From the NCBI GenBank assembly GCA_016649715.1, contig JAENXC010000002.1:224650-288649 (forward strand): DNA of 64,000 nucleotides. The letters are read 5' to 3'. The notes beneath the pieces are model-generated. The model was not told the DNA's origin, did no database searches, and saw only the letters and a list, made by a program, of their open reading frames with translations. The stretch comes from Flavobacteriaceae bacterium (lineage in GTDB: Bacteria > Bacteroidota > Bacteroidia > Flavobacteriales > Flavobacteriaceae). This document shows, one piece after another, positions 1 to 8,929 of this stretch. Every line of letters starts with the position of its first letter. Positions within the stretch are counted from its first letter, which is position 1. Position numbers and translations under genes: made by a program.

Positions 1-643
1 CACCCATAGTGTCGCTGCTGCCGTTGATAAATTTGGTCAAACTATGTAAAACAATATTCGCCCCCATTTCCGCAGGCGAAATGCTTAAAGGCGAAAACGT
101 ATTGTCAACCAACAATTGCAGTCCGTATTTTTTCGCAATTTTTGAAAGCGCTTCAATGTCGGCAATTTCCAACAGTGGGTTGCTCACGCTTTCGCAGTAG
201 ATGATTTTAGTATTTTCGGTAATAGAAGATTCAACTTGCTTCAGATTTGTAATATCCACAAATGAAGTTTCAATATTCAATCTTGGCGCAAAGTTTTTCA
301 GAAAAGCATACGTTCCGCCGTAAATAGTTCTACTGGAAACAATATGGTCTCCCGCTTTGCAGAGTTGCAGAATTGCTGGAGTTATAGCGCCCATTCCGCT
401 TGCGGCAACGTTAGCGGTTTCGGTGCCTTCCATTGCCGCCAAAGCTTGGCCCAAATACAAATTGGAAGGGGTGGAGTGGCGCGAATAAAGGTAACAGCCA
501 TCAGCGTTTCCTTCAAAAGTATCGAACATTGTTTTTGCGGAAAGAAATGTGTATGTTGATGAATCTGAAATGGAAGGATTTACGCCTCCATATTCGCCAA
601 AGTATTGTAAATCCTGAATTTTGTCTGCGGGTTTGAATGCCAT
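1..643 (-). CDS. Cys/Met-metabolism PLP-dependent enzyme, C-terminal part outside window
   Basis: About 214 codons are present and the frame runs off the left edge without a stop, so it is missing from the ORF track. The protein starts MAFKPADKIQDLQYFGEYGG with ATG at 641-643. The segment LLVDNTFSPL carries the Asp expected to hold the pyridine nitrogen, and HSLTKFINGSSD carries the lysine expected to form the Schiff base. This is the fold-type I family of cystathionine gamma-synthase, O-acetylhomoserine sulfhydrylase and methionine gamma-lyase, cytosolic enzymes of sulfur amino acid metabolism. The visible part does not separate these activities. It is divergent from the CPBP protease gene at 766. 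Confidence 0.85.
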   Translation of the reverse strand, partial: MAFKPADKIQDLQYFGEYGGVNPSISDSSTYTFLSAKTMFDTFEGNADGCYLYSRHSTPSNLYLGQALAAMEGTETANVAASGMGAITPAILQLCKAGDHIVSSRTIYGGTYAFLKNFAPRLNIETSFVDITNLKQVESSITENTKIIYCESVSNPLLEIADIEALSKIAKKYGLQLLVDNTFSPLSISPAEMGANIVLHSLTKFINGSSDTMG

Positions 644-765
644 AATCGGGTTTTTTTGATGTACGGCAAATTTGCAAAAATTTACAGGCATACCCAATGC
701 AATGAAGCGTTATTTTAAATTTTATAACCTATCTTTAAGTTTCTTCAATCATTAAAAGACAAAGG

Positions 766-1404
766 TTGGCAAAAAACAAATTATACTTGGCTTGCGAATT
801 TTTTCTATTGTTTGTCCTACTTCCAGTAAGTTTGGCATTGCACTATCCGTTAGTTTTGAAAATTGTCTTTACCGTTGTTGGGTTTGTATATGTACTGTGG
901 GTGCTTCATTATAAAGAAGGAGTGGAGTATAGAGTAAAGAGTGGATTGCCGTGGAAACAGTTTTGGAAAAGATTCCTTTTCACTTTCGTTTTTGTGATAC
1001 TTTCCACGGTTATTTACATGCTTTTAGTGGAACCCAAAAATCTGTTTTACGTGCCGTTTCATCATCCAGTGCTTTTTATGGGCATACTTTTTACTTATAC
1101 ATTGCTTTCGGCTTGGCCACAGGAAATTCTGTACAGAACGTTCTTCTTTAAAAGGTATAGATCATTGTTCCCAAACCAAAAAGTATCGGTATTTATAAAT
1201 GCCGTCCTTTTTTGCATTGCACATCTGTTTTTTAAAAAACCATTGGTGCTACTGATTACTTTCATTGGCGGGATTATTTTTGCACTGACCTATTTAAAAT
1301 TCCGTTCAACTGCAATGGTAACCATTGAGCACGCCATATACGGTAACTGGCTCTACACGGTGGGGCTGGGGTATATGCTGGATTTTCCGGGGTTTGATTC
1401 TTAA
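766..1404 (+). CDS. CPBP-family (CAAX/bacteriocin-processing) intramembrane protease
   Basis: The 212-residue protein is very hydrophobic with about six predicted membrane spans. The family motifs are visible in the second half: QEILYR around residue 117 in place of the usual EExxxR, an IAHLFF histidine motif near 148, and EHAIYGN near 185. The family cleaves membrane-embedded substrates in the inner membrane; no substrate can be named here. The first acid of the usual pair is Gln, so activity is not certain. The start is TTG; an in-frame stop lies 30 bases upstream and the only alternative there is a rare ATT. It stands alone between two minus-strand genes. Confidence 0.75.
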   Translation: MAKNKLYLACEFFLLFVLLPVSLALHYPLVLKIVFTVVGFVYVLWVLHYKEGVEYRVKSGLPWKQFWKRFLFTFVFVILSTVIYMLLVEPKNLFYVPFHHPVLFMGILFTYTLLSAWPQEILYRTFFFKRYRSLFPNQKVSVFINAVLFCIAHLFFKKPLVLLITFIGGIIFALTYLKFRSTAMVTIEHAIYGNWLYTVGLGYMLDFPGFDS

Positions 1405-1480
1405 TTCAGTGTTCAGTAATCAGTATTTGACGGATGTTGGATGACGGAGGACGAGTGCAAAATATTGATTGAAAAACGTT

Positions 1481-2725
1481 TCACTTTGGGGCTTTGCGGC
1501 TCTGCCTGTCCGGCAGGCAGGTTTGCGAGAAAATATCAGGAGAAGCGGAAAAACTTCCCAAGAAATAAATAATCACAAAAATCGTGGCGATTGCGGTAAC
1601 AAAAAAAGTAACGCTCGCCCCAAAGTAAAACCACAACAGTCCAGCCACAACACTCGCGAACATTGTCACGATGCTTTGGAATGCGGAATAGGTGCCAACT
1701 GCGGTTGCAGTGTTTTCGTCTTTTGAAATGTTTGTGATCCACGCTTTGGAAATGCCTTCGGTAGCTGCGGCGAATATTCCGTAGCCGAAGAAAAGGGCGA
1801 TGATGGCGTATAAATTTGTTGTTAAACCCATTCCGAAGTAAACCAGGCTGAAGATGATTAATCCGAAGAGGAACATTTTTTTAAGGCCTATTTTATCTGC
1901 GAAACTTCCCAAGGGGAAAGCGGTGAGGGCATAAATCAAATTGTAGAAAATGTAGATTCCGATTACCCAAGTATCGTCCAGACCGGCGTCTTTCGCTTTC
2001 AAAAGAAGAAAAACATCGCTGCTGTTGAAGAGGGCGAAAAGCAATAATCCGATCACAACTTTTCTATATTCCGAAGGGCTTTGCTTCCAATAAGTTATAA
2101 AGGAGAGGAAGCTTATTTTTTTCACTGCCTGCCGAGAGGCATGGTTTTCTGGAGTGGTTTCAACTTTTTTGTCCTTTAGAAGAAAGGAGGCGATTACCGC
2201 TAACATGCCCGGGATAAAGGCTATATAGAAAAGATGTATGTAATCTTCTGGATAAAAATATAAATATAGGAGGGCGAGGGCAGGGCCGAGGACGGCTCCA
2301 AAAGTATCCATAGAACGGTGGAAGCCAAAAACCTTTCCCTTGTTTTCCCTGTTGGTTTCTGCGGAAAGCATGGCGTCGCGGGCGCCGGTGCGTATTCCTT
2401 TTCCCAGTCTGTCTGTGGTTCTTACGAAGAAAATCCATAGCGGATATACAAAAAACGCCATCATGGGTTTTGAAAGGGCACTGAGGGAGTAGCCAAGTTG
2501 CACAAAAGGTGCGCGTTTTGCTTTGCTATCACTTAATTGACCGAAATAGCCTTTGCTGATCCCCGCCACGGCTTCTACCAAACCTTCCAAAACGCCGATT
2601 AGTAAAATTGAAAAGCCAATACTTTCTAAATAGATAGGCATTATGGGGTAGAGCATTTCGCTGGCCATGTCTGTAAACAGGCTGACGAGGGAAAGGATCC
2701 AAACGGTGCGGGTGATGGTTTTCAA
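1481..2725 (-). CDS. MFS transporter with repeat-derived C-terminal tail
   Basis: This 414-residue protein has about twelve hydrophobic spans in two halves. The first cytoplasmic loop reads GYFGQLSDSKAKRAP, close to the MFS motif A pattern, and LGKGIRTGARDAML looks like the loop signature of drug-efflux-like MFS carriers. A small-solute export role in the inner membrane is likely, but the substrate is unknown. The last 16 or so residues (FSQTCLPDRQSRKAPK) do not look like family sequence: CLPDRQ is the translation of the dispersed palindrome at 1500-1523. The native stop was probably lost when that repeat was inserted, leaving a foreign tail. Confidence 0.85.
   Translation of the reverse strand: MKTITRTVWILSLVSLFTDMASEMLYPIMPIYLESIGFSILLIGVLEGLVEAVAGISKGYFGQLSDSKAKRAPFVQLGYSLSALSKPMMAFFVYPLWIFFVRTTDRLGKGIRTGARDAMLSAETNRENKGKVFGFHRSMDTFGAVLGPALALLYLYFYPEDYIHLFYIAFIPGMLAVIASFLLKDKKVETTPENHASRQAVKKISFLSFITYWKQSPSEYRKVVIGLLLFALFNSSDVFLLLKAKDAGLDDTWVIGIYIFYNLIYALTAFPLGSFADKIGLKKMFLFGLIIFSLVYFGMGLTTNLYAIIALFFGYGIFAAATEGISKAWITNISKDENTATAVGTYSAFQSIVTMFASVVAGLLWFYFGASVTFFVTAIATIFVIIYFLGSFSASPDIFSQTCLPDRQSRKAPK
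1500..1523. repeat. Dispersed palindrome R1, copy inside MFS gene 3' end
   Basis: The core CTGCCTGTCCGGCAGGCAG is a near-perfect palindrome. Other copies of the same family lie at 4925, 13034, 16584, 27188 and 46664. Here it is translated as part of the MFS C-terminus. Confidence 0.85.
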
Positions 2726-2792
2726 AAAGATTTCAACAAGTTAACTTCGGAAAGGTAACTTATTTTTTTACACATTTTTTCAAATAATAAAA

Positions 2793-4025
2793 TCATTTTT
2801 TCAAATTCCGAAACCGTTGCAAAAGCGTTGGGTGCGAATAATGCGCAAACACATACAACGGATGCGGGGTTAGATTGCTTAAACTGTTTTTAGAGAGTTT
2901 TTTTAAACCCGAAATAAGAGGCGGAGCGGCGAAGGTGGTTTTTGCGTAGTTGTCCGCTTGGTATTCAAATTTTCTGCTAAGAAAATTCATCAATAATCCC
3001 GTGATTCCAGAGATTGGGCTATAAAGTACGCCGAAAGCCACCAAACCAATATGAAAGGACGGTTGCGAAACGTGCAGGGCTTCCGATAAAAGTGGATTTC
3101 CTATAAAAAGTGAAAGCAACCAAAGCGTAAACCCTGTGGTTACGATGGCGGCGAAAAGGTTGATGATAATGTGGTTTCGTTTGTAATGACCAACTTCGTG
3201 GGCGAGAACGGCCACTATTTCTTCTTCGTTTAAATCTTTTACAAGCGTGTCATAAAGGGTGACGCGCTTTTCGCTGCCGAAGCCAGAGAAATAGGCGTTG
3301 GCTTTGGTGCTGCGCTTGCTGCCGTCTATTACGAAGATTTTATCGAGGGTGAAGCCTACTTTTGAGGCGTAGGTTTCTATTTGGGAGCGCAGTGTGCCTT
3401 CTTCCAGCAGGGTTTGTTTGTTGAAGAGCGGCACGATGAAACGTGCATAAAAAAGATTCATCAATACTGTGAATACTGTAATTATTCCCCAGGCATACAG
3501 CCAGAAGTTTTTGCCCATGCTTTGGTAAAACCATATTATGGCGCCCAAAAGAATGCCGCCGATGATGGCGCCCATCAACCAACCTTTAAGTTTGTCAATG
3601 AAAAAAGTTTTTCGGGTGGTTTTGTTGAAGCCGTATTTTTCCTCGATTACGAAGGTGCTGTAATAACTGAATGGCGTGCTTAAAATATCGCTGGCTATCA
3701 TTATTATTCCAAAGAAAACTAACGCTATGATTATTTCATTGTTTGAAATGGAACGTGCCAAACTATCAACATAAGCAAACCCATCAAAAAAGAAAAATAG
3801 GAGGGTTGCGATAAGTGAAATTGCCGAAGTGAGTATGCTGAATTTGTAGCGTTCCTTTTTGTAGCGTTGCGATTTTTTGTATTCGGCTTCGTCAAAAACA
3901 TCCTGTAATTCCGCGGGAAGTGGGTCGTTGAAATGTTTTGCGTTTAAATGATCAAGCAATTGGTCAATTATAAAACTGACAATCAAAATTGCTATTATTA
4001 TGAGAAAAAGGATTTCTGGTTTCAA
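2793..4025 (-). CDS. M48 family metallopeptidase (Ste24/CAAX prenyl protease type)
   Basis: The 410-residue membrane protein has the zinc motif in VLAHEVGHYKRNH near residue 275, and the third ligand is expected in the downstream KFEYQADNYA segment. Hydrophobic spans flank the catalytic domain, with an N-terminal M48_N-like region. The family cleaves membrane or prenylated proteins; in bacteria it is generally a membrane-protein quality-control protease. The length matches Ste24-like homologues. The start used is TTG at 4023-4025, inside a dispersed repeat whose sequence gives the first residues KPE. A downstream start is hard to accept because the first membrane span begins at residue 4. Confidence 0.88.
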   Translation of the reverse strand: MKPEILFLIIIAILIVSFIIDQLLDHLNAKHFNDPLPAELQDVFDEAEYKKSQRYKKERYKFSILTSAISLIATLLFFFFDGFAYVDSLARSISNNEIIIALVFFGIIMIASDILSTPFSYYSTFVIEEKYGFNKTTRKTFFIDKLKGWLMGAIIGGILLGAIIWFYQSMGKNFWLYAWGIITVFTVLMNLFYARFIVPLFNKQTLLEEGTLRSQIETYASKVGFTLDKIFVIDGSKRSTKANAYFSGFGSEKRVTLYDTLVKDLNEEEIVAVLAHEVGHYKRNHIIINLFAAIVTTGFTLWLLSLFIGNPLLSEALHVSQPSFHIGLVAFGVLYSPISGITGLLMNFLSRKFEYQADNYAKTTFAAPPLISGLKKLSKNSLSNLTPHPLYVFAHYSHPTLLQRFRNLKK

Positions 4026-4042
4026 GTTTCTGGTTTCAAGTT
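4014..4042. repeat. Dispersed repeat R6 (TTTCTGGTTTCAAG), copy supplying the M48 start
   Basis: Two tandem units of TTTCTGGTTTCAAG lie at the 5' end of the M48 gene. Another copy lies at 35773-35799, at the start of the nucleoside phosphorylase gene. On the minus strand each gives TTG AAA CCA GAA, which is the start used by both genes. A run of ACTGC/AACTG units follows at 4043-4076. Confidence 0.7.
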
Positions 4043-4074
4043 ACTAACTGCGAACTGCTACTGCCAACTGAATA

Positions 4075-4899
4075 CTAAAATCCGCGTTGTCGCTTGGCTT
4101 CAAATATAAGTATTCCTGCGGCTACGGAAACGTTCATGCTGTCTATTTCGCCCTGCATGGGGATGATGATGTTTTGGGTGCTGTTTTTTAACCATACTTC
4201 GGAAAGTCCCGTGGCTTCGGCACCCACGACTATTGCGGTACTTTTTGTAAAATCGCAGCTATGATAGGGTACGGAGGCTTGCAAGGCTGCGCAATAAATA
4301 TTAATATTTCTTTCTTTCAAAAACGAAATGATTTCCGAAGTGCTTCCCGTGGCAATAGTATTCGTAAACAATCCCCCCACACTGCTGCGTATTATGTTTG
4401 GGTTGTACATATCAGTCTTTGGGTTGGCAATGATTACGGCATCTACGTTTGCGGCGTCGGCAGTGCGGAGCAGGGCACCGATGTTTCCTGGTTTTTCGGG
4501 GGCTTCGGCTATGAGAATTAGTGGGTAGCGGGGAGAGGGTAGTAGGTGATTGGTAGTGGGTAGTAGGTTTTCCAAGGATAACGGTTTGGAATAGGCGACT
4601 GCAATTATTCCTTCGGTGGAGCTTCGGTAGGCGAGTTTTTGGTAGATTTCTGAAGTGATTTCAATGAATTCGGTTTCGCTATCGGCGGATTCTTTCAGCG
4701 TAAAGACTTCTTCTTCGGAAATGATTTCGGAACAGAAAAGTAGGGTTTTCAGCAGATAGTCACCTTTTATTGCAAGCGAAATTTCGCGTTGTCCTTCAAT
4801 TACGAACAGGCCTGTTTTTCGGCGTTCGCGCGATTTCTCCTGAAGCAGGGCAAGCTGTTTTAGCAGCGGATTTTGCAGGCTTGTGATGATTTTGTGCAT
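4075..4899 (-). CDS. TrmH/SpoU-family RNA 2'-O-methyltransferase
   Basis: The C-terminal half holds the SPOUT knot motifs: EAPEKPGNIGALLRTADA, VVGAEATGLSEVWL and IPMQGEIDSMNVSVAAGILI. The Asn-rich motif and the MNVSVA loop bind S-adenosylmethionine in this family, which methylates ribose 2'-OH in rRNA or tRNA. The N-terminal 80 residues resemble the SpoU substrate-binding domain. I chose the second ATG (4897-4899, MHKIITSLQNPLLKQL), because family members usually start there and the extra eight codons of the track ORF run towards repeat R1. The rRNA or tRNA target is not evident. Confidence 0.88.
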   Translation of the reverse strand: MHKIITSLQNPLLKQLALLQEKSRERRKTGLFVIEGQREISLAIKGDYLLKTLLFCSEIISEEEVFTLKESADSETEFIEITSEIYQKLAYRSSTEGIIAVAYSKPLSLENLLPTTNHLLPSPRYPLILIAEAPEKPGNIGALLRTADAANVDAVIIANPKTDMYNPNIIRSSVGGLFTNTIATGSTSEIISFLKERNINIYCAALQASVPYHSCDFTKSTAIVVGAEATGLSEVWLKNSTQNIIIPMQGEIDSMNVSVAAGILIFEAKRQRGF

Positions 4900-4924
4900 A
4901 CTGTTGGAAAAAAAATCTCGCAAA

Positions 4925-4945
4925 CCTGCCTGCCGGACAGGCAGG
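4925..4945. repeat. Dispersed palindrome R1
   Basis: CCTGCCTGCCGGACAGGCAG lies just upstream of the methyltransferase start. It matches the copy at 1500 in inverted orientation. Confidence 0.85.
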
Positions 4946-5048
4946 GTCGCGAAACCGCAAAGATAACGGATAAAAAAAAGATATCGTTTTATTTTCAGAA
5001 TCTGAATGAAGAAAAGAAGATTGAAACCTGCAACAGGCCGTGTATATC

Positions 5049-5128
5049 GGAATGTTTATAAGTTTTCAAATTACCGGCAGTATTTTAATAGGAAATATTC
5101 CATAAAATAGGAAACATTCCTATTTTTG
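5049..5128 (+). promoter_or_regulatory. Putative umuDC operator and promoter
   Basis: Two direct copies of ATAGGAAAYATTCC lie at 5088-5101 and 5107-5120, 19 bp apart, and a partial inverted copy GGAATGTTTATA lies at 5049. Just after the second copy is TATTTTTG (5121-5128), an exact match to the Bacteroidetes -7 box TAnnTTTG. Only four bases then separate it from the umuD ATG, so the mRNA would be nearly leaderless. The repeats occupy the place of the -33 region, as an SOS-type or self-acting repressor site would. The regulator is not known. Confidence 0.5.
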
Positions 5129-5132
5129 AAGT

Positions 5133-5501
5133 ATGGAAATTTTCACTTCGGGGAAACTCACAAAGGTAAAAAGCAGGCACGAGCCGGGCGTTTCAAAACA
5201 GACTGGTTTTGCGAGCCCCGCCACGCATTATTTGGAACCGACCATTGATTTGAACCAAGAATTAGTGGTTAATCGCGACGCTACTTTCTTTGTGCGGGTT
5301 GATGGAAACGATTTTAAGGAGCACAACATTCTCCATAAAGATGTATTGATTATTGACCGTTCGCTGTCCCGAAATTTTAATGCACTGGTATTAGTAATTC
5401 AAGATGGCGAATTTAAAATACAACGCATTCCCTTTGGTTTTTCTGAGGAAGAATTCACCGTTTGGGGAATTGTTACCTATATAATCCATTACGCCCGATG
5501 A
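5133..5501 (+). CDS. umuD: UmuD-like S24 protein lacking the autoprotease dyad
   Basis: The 122-residue protein aligns through its whole length with UmuD, the accessory subunit of translesion polymerase V: TGFASPATHYLEP at residues 24-36, IDLNQELVVNRDATFFVRV, then DVLIIDRSL and DGEFKIQRI. Numbering runs in register with E. coli UmuD, so the key residues can be read directly. The cleavage site is Thr24-Gly25 rather than Cys-Gly; residue 60 is Asp, not the catalytic Ser; residue 97 is Gln, not the catalytic Lys. RecA-stimulated self-cleavage therefore looks impossible. The stop overlaps the umuC start in ATGA, so the two are co-transcribed and probably translationally coupled. Confidence 0.82.
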   Translation: MEIFTSGKLTKVKSRHEPGVSKQTGFASPATHYLEPTIDLNQELVVNRDATFFVRVDGNDFKEHNILHKDVLIIDRSLSRNFNALVLVIQDGEFKIQRIPFGFSEEEFTVWGIVTYIIHYAR

Positions 5502-6769
5502 TTGCCTTGGTAGATTGCAACAGCTTTTACGCTTGCTGCGAACAGGTTTTCCGTCCCGACCTTTTGGGAAAACCCGTCGTGGTGCTCAGCAATAATGACG
5601 GTTGCATTATTGCCGCAAACAAAGAGGCCAAAGCCATTGCGGATATCCCGATGTATGAGCCTGTTTTCAAGATAAAGAATCAGCTAATTAAAAATAAGGT
5701 AGTTTTCTTTTCCTCAAATTACACGCTCTATGGCGAAATGTCGCAGCGGGTGATGAACATCCTCGGAACTTTTTCTCCAAATGTGGAAGTGTATAGCATT
5801 GACGAAGCCTTTGCAGATTTGTCAGGAATGAAAAATATTTCTTTGAAGGAATATGGACATTTAATGAAGGACACTATCTTCAAAAATACGGGATTGCCCG
5901 TGGGCGTAGGGATTGCGACTTCCAAAGGTCTGGCAAAACTGGCCAACAAAATGTCAAAAAAAATTACTGAAAACAGCCACGTTTGTGTAATCGATTCCGA
6001 AGAAAAAAGGATTGAGGCATTGAAATGGTGTAAGATTGGTGATGTTTGGGGCATCGGCAGAAAACACGCCGAGCGCTTGAAAAATATAGGTGTTTATAAT
6101 GCTTTGCAATTTACCGAACTACCGCTCCAATGGGTCCGCAAAGAAATGACGGTGGTGGGCGAGCGCACTTGGCGTGAATTGAATGGCGAGCCGTGCAATG
6201 AATTTGTAACCCAGCCACCGCCCAAAAAAGGAATAGGCACCGCAAAATCCTTCGGTATAAAATTGCCTGATTTGGAACGCATTGAAGAAGCTTGCGCTTA
6301 TTACATCAGTGAAGTGAGCGAAGTGCTCCGCGCCCAAAAATCGTGCGCCACTTATGTTCAGGTTTTTATTGTTACCAACTATCACAGCAATGTGGACAAA
6401 CAATATTCCGATAGCCGCACGGTAACTTTGGAAATTCCCACGAACGATACTTTCAAACTTATTTCCGCTGCGCATAAAGCATTGGTGGCTATTTACAAAC
6501 CCGGCTATCGCTACAAAAAAGTGGGGGTGAATCTTACGGGAATCATTCCGCAGGATTATGTGCAGGGCAATTTGTTCCATCAACTCTCTAAAATTAGCAA
6601 TCCAAAACTTATAGAAACCTTTGATGCCATCAACCGAAAATTTGGAAAAGCCACCATTTCCTCAGGTTTGGTGGGCACACGGGTAATTGAATGGGAACTC
6701 ATAAAAAAGGAACGGAGCCCACGATTCACTACACAGTGGGGGGAATTGTTGCAAATAAATTCCAAATGA
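5498..6769 (+). CDS. umuC: DNA polymerase V catalytic subunit UmuC (Y-family)
   Basis: The 423-residue length matches UmuC. The metal-binding carboxylates of Y-family polymerases are visible in ALVDCNSFYACCEQVF (residue 6) and VYSIDEAFADLSG (residues about 101-102). GVGIATSKGLAKLANK and the helix-hairpin-helix IGDVWGIGRKHAERLKNIGV follow, with a little-finger region and a C-terminal DUF4113-like segment (PRFTTQWGELLQ). It performs error-prone synthesis past DNA lesions. The start ATG at 5498 overlaps the umuD stop by four bases; the longer track ORF only adds out-of-frame umuD sequence. The last codons come from a dispersed TTCCAAAT repeat. Confidence 0.93.
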   Translation: MIALVDCNSFYACCEQVFRPDLLGKPVVVLSNNDGCIIAANKEAKAIADIPMYEPVFKIKNQLIKNKVVFFSSNYTLYGEMSQRVMNILGTFSPNVEVYSIDEAFADLSGMKNISLKEYGHLMKDTIFKNTGLPVGVGIATSKGLAKLANKMSKKITENSHVCVIDSEEKRIEALKWCKIGDVWGIGRKHAERLKNIGVYNALQFTELPLQWVRKEMTVVGERTWRELNGEPCNEFVTQPPPKKGIGTAKSFGIKLPDLERIEEACAYYISEVSEVLRAQKSCATYVQVFIVTNYHSNVDKQYSDSRTVTLEIPTNDTFKLISAAHKALVAIYKPGYRYKKVGVNLTGIIPQDYVQGNLFHQLSKISNPKLIETFDAINRKFGKATISSGLVGTRVIEWELIKKERSPRFTTQWGELLQINSK

Positions 6770-6770
6770 A

Positions 6771-6806
6771 AAATTCCAAATCCCAAAAGGATGACTTTTG
6801 GAATTT
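6771..6806. repeat. Dispersed repeat R4 forming a hairpin after umuC
   Basis: AAATTCCAAA and TTTGGAATTT form a 10-bp stem around a 16-base loop just after the umuC stop. The same AATTCCAAAT motif recurs at 30733-30875 and 63826-63862. It could slow transcription past umuC, but no clear U-tract follows the stem. Confidence 0.5.
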
Positions 6807-6907
6807 GGTACTTGAAACTTGGTGTTTTTTAAAATTATGACATGATGGCAGTAGTTCCCCACTGGCACAATCATTGTCTTAAACAGACCGTGCTTCGGTT
6901 TCAGTTT

Positions 6908-6930
6908 ATCTTGAGCCTGTCGAAAGGCCC
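6908..6930. repeat. Dispersed repeat R2 (TTCGACnnCGCTCAGG family), diverged copy
   Basis: CTTGAGCCTGTCGAAAGG resembles, on the other strand, the TTCGAC/CTCAGG repeats at 8908, 33791, 36274 and 61816. It lies between umuC and dnaK. Confidence 0.55.
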
Positions 6931-6998
6931 AGCAACCGAGGAACAAATGGTTTTTGAACATCAATAAAAAATAATAATAAACAATAAAAATAAAAGAG

Positions 6999-8906
6999 AT
7001 GAGTAAAATAATTGGAATTGACTTAGGTACAACCAACTCCTGCGTTGCCGTTATGGAAGGTAGCGAGCCAACGGTTATTCCGAATGCCGAAGGAAAAAGA
7101 ACAACCCCTTCCGTAATTGCATTTGTGGAAGGTGGCGAAATTAAAGTAGGCGACCCTGCAAAACGTCAGGCGGTTACAAACCCTACAAAAACCATCAGCT
7201 CCATTAAGAGATTTATGGGGAACAAGTTTTCTGAATCTAAGGCGGAAGCGGAACGAGCAGCCTTTAAAGTTGTTAAAGGCGACAATGACACCGCCCGTGT
7301 GGACATTGACGGACGTCTGTACACGCCACAGGAATTGAGCGCGATGATTCTTCAAAAAATGAAGAAAACCGCCGAAGATTATTTGGGACAGCCAGTAACC
7401 CGTGCGGTTATTACCGTTCCTGCCTATTTTAACGACAGTCAGCGCCACGCAACCAAAGAAGCGGGTGAAATTGCTGGTCTTAAAGTAGAGCGAATCATTA
7501 ACGAACCAACTGCTGCTGCATTGGCATACGGTCTTGACAAAAAAGGAACCGACCAAAAAGTTGTAGTATTTGACTTTGGTGGTGGTACGCACGACGTTAG
7601 TATCCTTGAATTGGGTGACGGCGTTTTTGAAGTACTTGCTACCGATGGTGATACTCACTTAGGTGGTGATGATGTTGACCAAAAAATTATCAATTGGTTG
7701 GCAGATGACTTTAAAGCCGAAGAAGATTTTGATCTTCGCAAAGATCCAATGGCATTGCAACGTTTGAAAGAAGCAGCCGAAAAAGCGAAAATTGAGCTTT
7801 CTTCTGCAGCACAAACTGAAATTAACTTGCCTTATATTACAGCTACTGCCAGCGGACCAAAACACTTGGTGAAAAGTTTGACCCGAGCCAAGTTTGAACA
7901 GTTGATCGATGATTTGGTAAAAAGAACAATGAAGCCTTGCGAAACCGCTCTGAAAGCAGCAGGTTTAAGCAAAAGCGATATAGATGAAGTGATTCTTGTA
8001 GGTGGTTCCACCCGTATTCCTGCAGTGCAGGAAGCTGTGGAAAAATTCTTCGGAAAAAAACCGCACAAAGGGGTAAACCCAGATGAAGTGGTTGCCGTAG
8101 GTGCTGCAATTCAAGGTGGTGTATTGACCGGAGATGTGAAAGACGTTCTTCTTTTGGATGTAACGCCACTTTCTCTTGGTATTGAAACTATGGGAGGTGT
8201 AATGACTCATTTAATTGAAGCCAATACAACCATTCCTACCAAGAAAAGCCAAGTGTTCTCTACAGCGGCGGACAATCAGCCAAGTGTTGAGATCCACGTA
8301 TTGCAAGGGGAACGCCCAATGGCAAACGACAACAAGACAATCGGTCGTTTCCACTTGGATGGAATTCCACCAGCACAGCGCGGTACGCCACAAATTGAAG
8401 TAACGTTTGATATTGATGCCAACGGTATCATTAAGGTGAGCGCTACCGATAAGGCTACCAACAAAACGCAGGATATTCGTATTGAGGCTTCTTCAGGTCT
8501 TACAGATGCGGAAATCAAAAAGATGAAAGCAGATGCAGAAGAAAATGCTGAAAGCGATAAGCTTGCGAAGGAAAAAGTGGACAAATTGAACGAAGCTGAT
8601 GCGTTGATTTTCCAGACTGAAAAGCAACTGAAAGAGTTTGGTGACAAATTATCTGATGATAAAAAGAAACCAATTGAAGATGCTTTGGAAGAACTGAAAA
8701 AAGCGTACGAAACCAAAGAGGTGAGTAATATACAACCTGCTTTGGATAAAATAAACGAAGCTTGGAAAACCGCTTCCGAAGAAATGTACAAAGCCCAAGC
8801 CGATGGCCAAGGCGCCCCAACCGGTGATGCCGGAAAAGGAGCAGAGCAGGGAGGCACCGCTGAAAATAGCGATGTTGAGGACGTTGACTTCGAAGAAGTC
8901 AAGTAG
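6999..8906 (+). CDS. dnaK: Chaperone DnaK (Hsp70)
   Basis: The 635-residue protein is a complete Hsp70. Visible are the N-terminal ATPase signature [18 protein letters not shown], the second phosphate loop [16 protein letters not shown], the third signature [16 protein letters not shown], the linker [19 protein letters not shown] and a helical lid with acidic tail ending [11 protein letters not shown]. It folds and refolds cytosolic proteins with DnaJ and GrpE, neither of which is adjacent. The region upstream is AT-rich with no clear -7 box. The last seven codons and stop are repeated with only synonymous changes at 8930-8953, after a copy of repeat R2, so the 3' end has been rearranged. Confidence 0.97.
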   Translation: MSKIIGIDLGTTNSCVAVMEGSEPTVIPNAEGKRTTPSVIAFVEGGEIKVGDPAKRQAVTNPTKTISSIKRFMGNKFSESKAEAERAAFKVVKGDNDTARVDIDGRLYTPQELSAMILQKMKKTAEDYLGQPVTRAVITVPAYFNDSQRHATKEAGEIAGLKVERIINEPTAAALAYGLDKKGTDQKVVVFDFGGGTHDVSILELGDGVFEVLATDGDTHLGGDDVDQKIINWLADDFKAEEDFDLRKDPMALQRLKEAAEKAKIELSSAAQTEINLPYITATASGPKHLVKSLTRAKFEQLIDDLVKRTMKPCETALKAAGLSKSDIDEVILVGGSTRIPAVQEAVEKFFGKKPHKGVNPDEVVAVGAAIQGGVLTGDVKDVLLLDVTPLSLGIETMGGVMTHLIEANTTIPTKKSQVFSTAADNQPSVEIHVLQGERPMANDNKTIGRFHLDGIPPAQRGTPQIEVTFDIDANGIIKVSATDKATNKTQDIRIEASSGLTDAEIKKMKADAEENAESDKLAKEKVDKLNEADALIFQTEKQLKEFGDKLSDDKKKPIEDALEELKKAYETKEVSNIQPALDKINEAWKTASEEMYKAQADGQGAPTGDAGKGAEQGGTAENSDVEDVDFEEVK

Positions 8907-8907
8907 C

Positions 8908-8929
8908 CTGTCCTGAGCGAAGTCGAAGG
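8908..8929. repeat. Dispersed repeat R2 between two copies of the dnaK 3' end
   Basis: CTGTCCTGAGCGAAGTCGAAGG is the reverse complement of the CTTCGACTNCGCTCAGG family seen elsewhere. It begins two bases after the dnaK stop and is followed directly by a second VDFEEVK-stop sequence. Confidence 0.75.
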
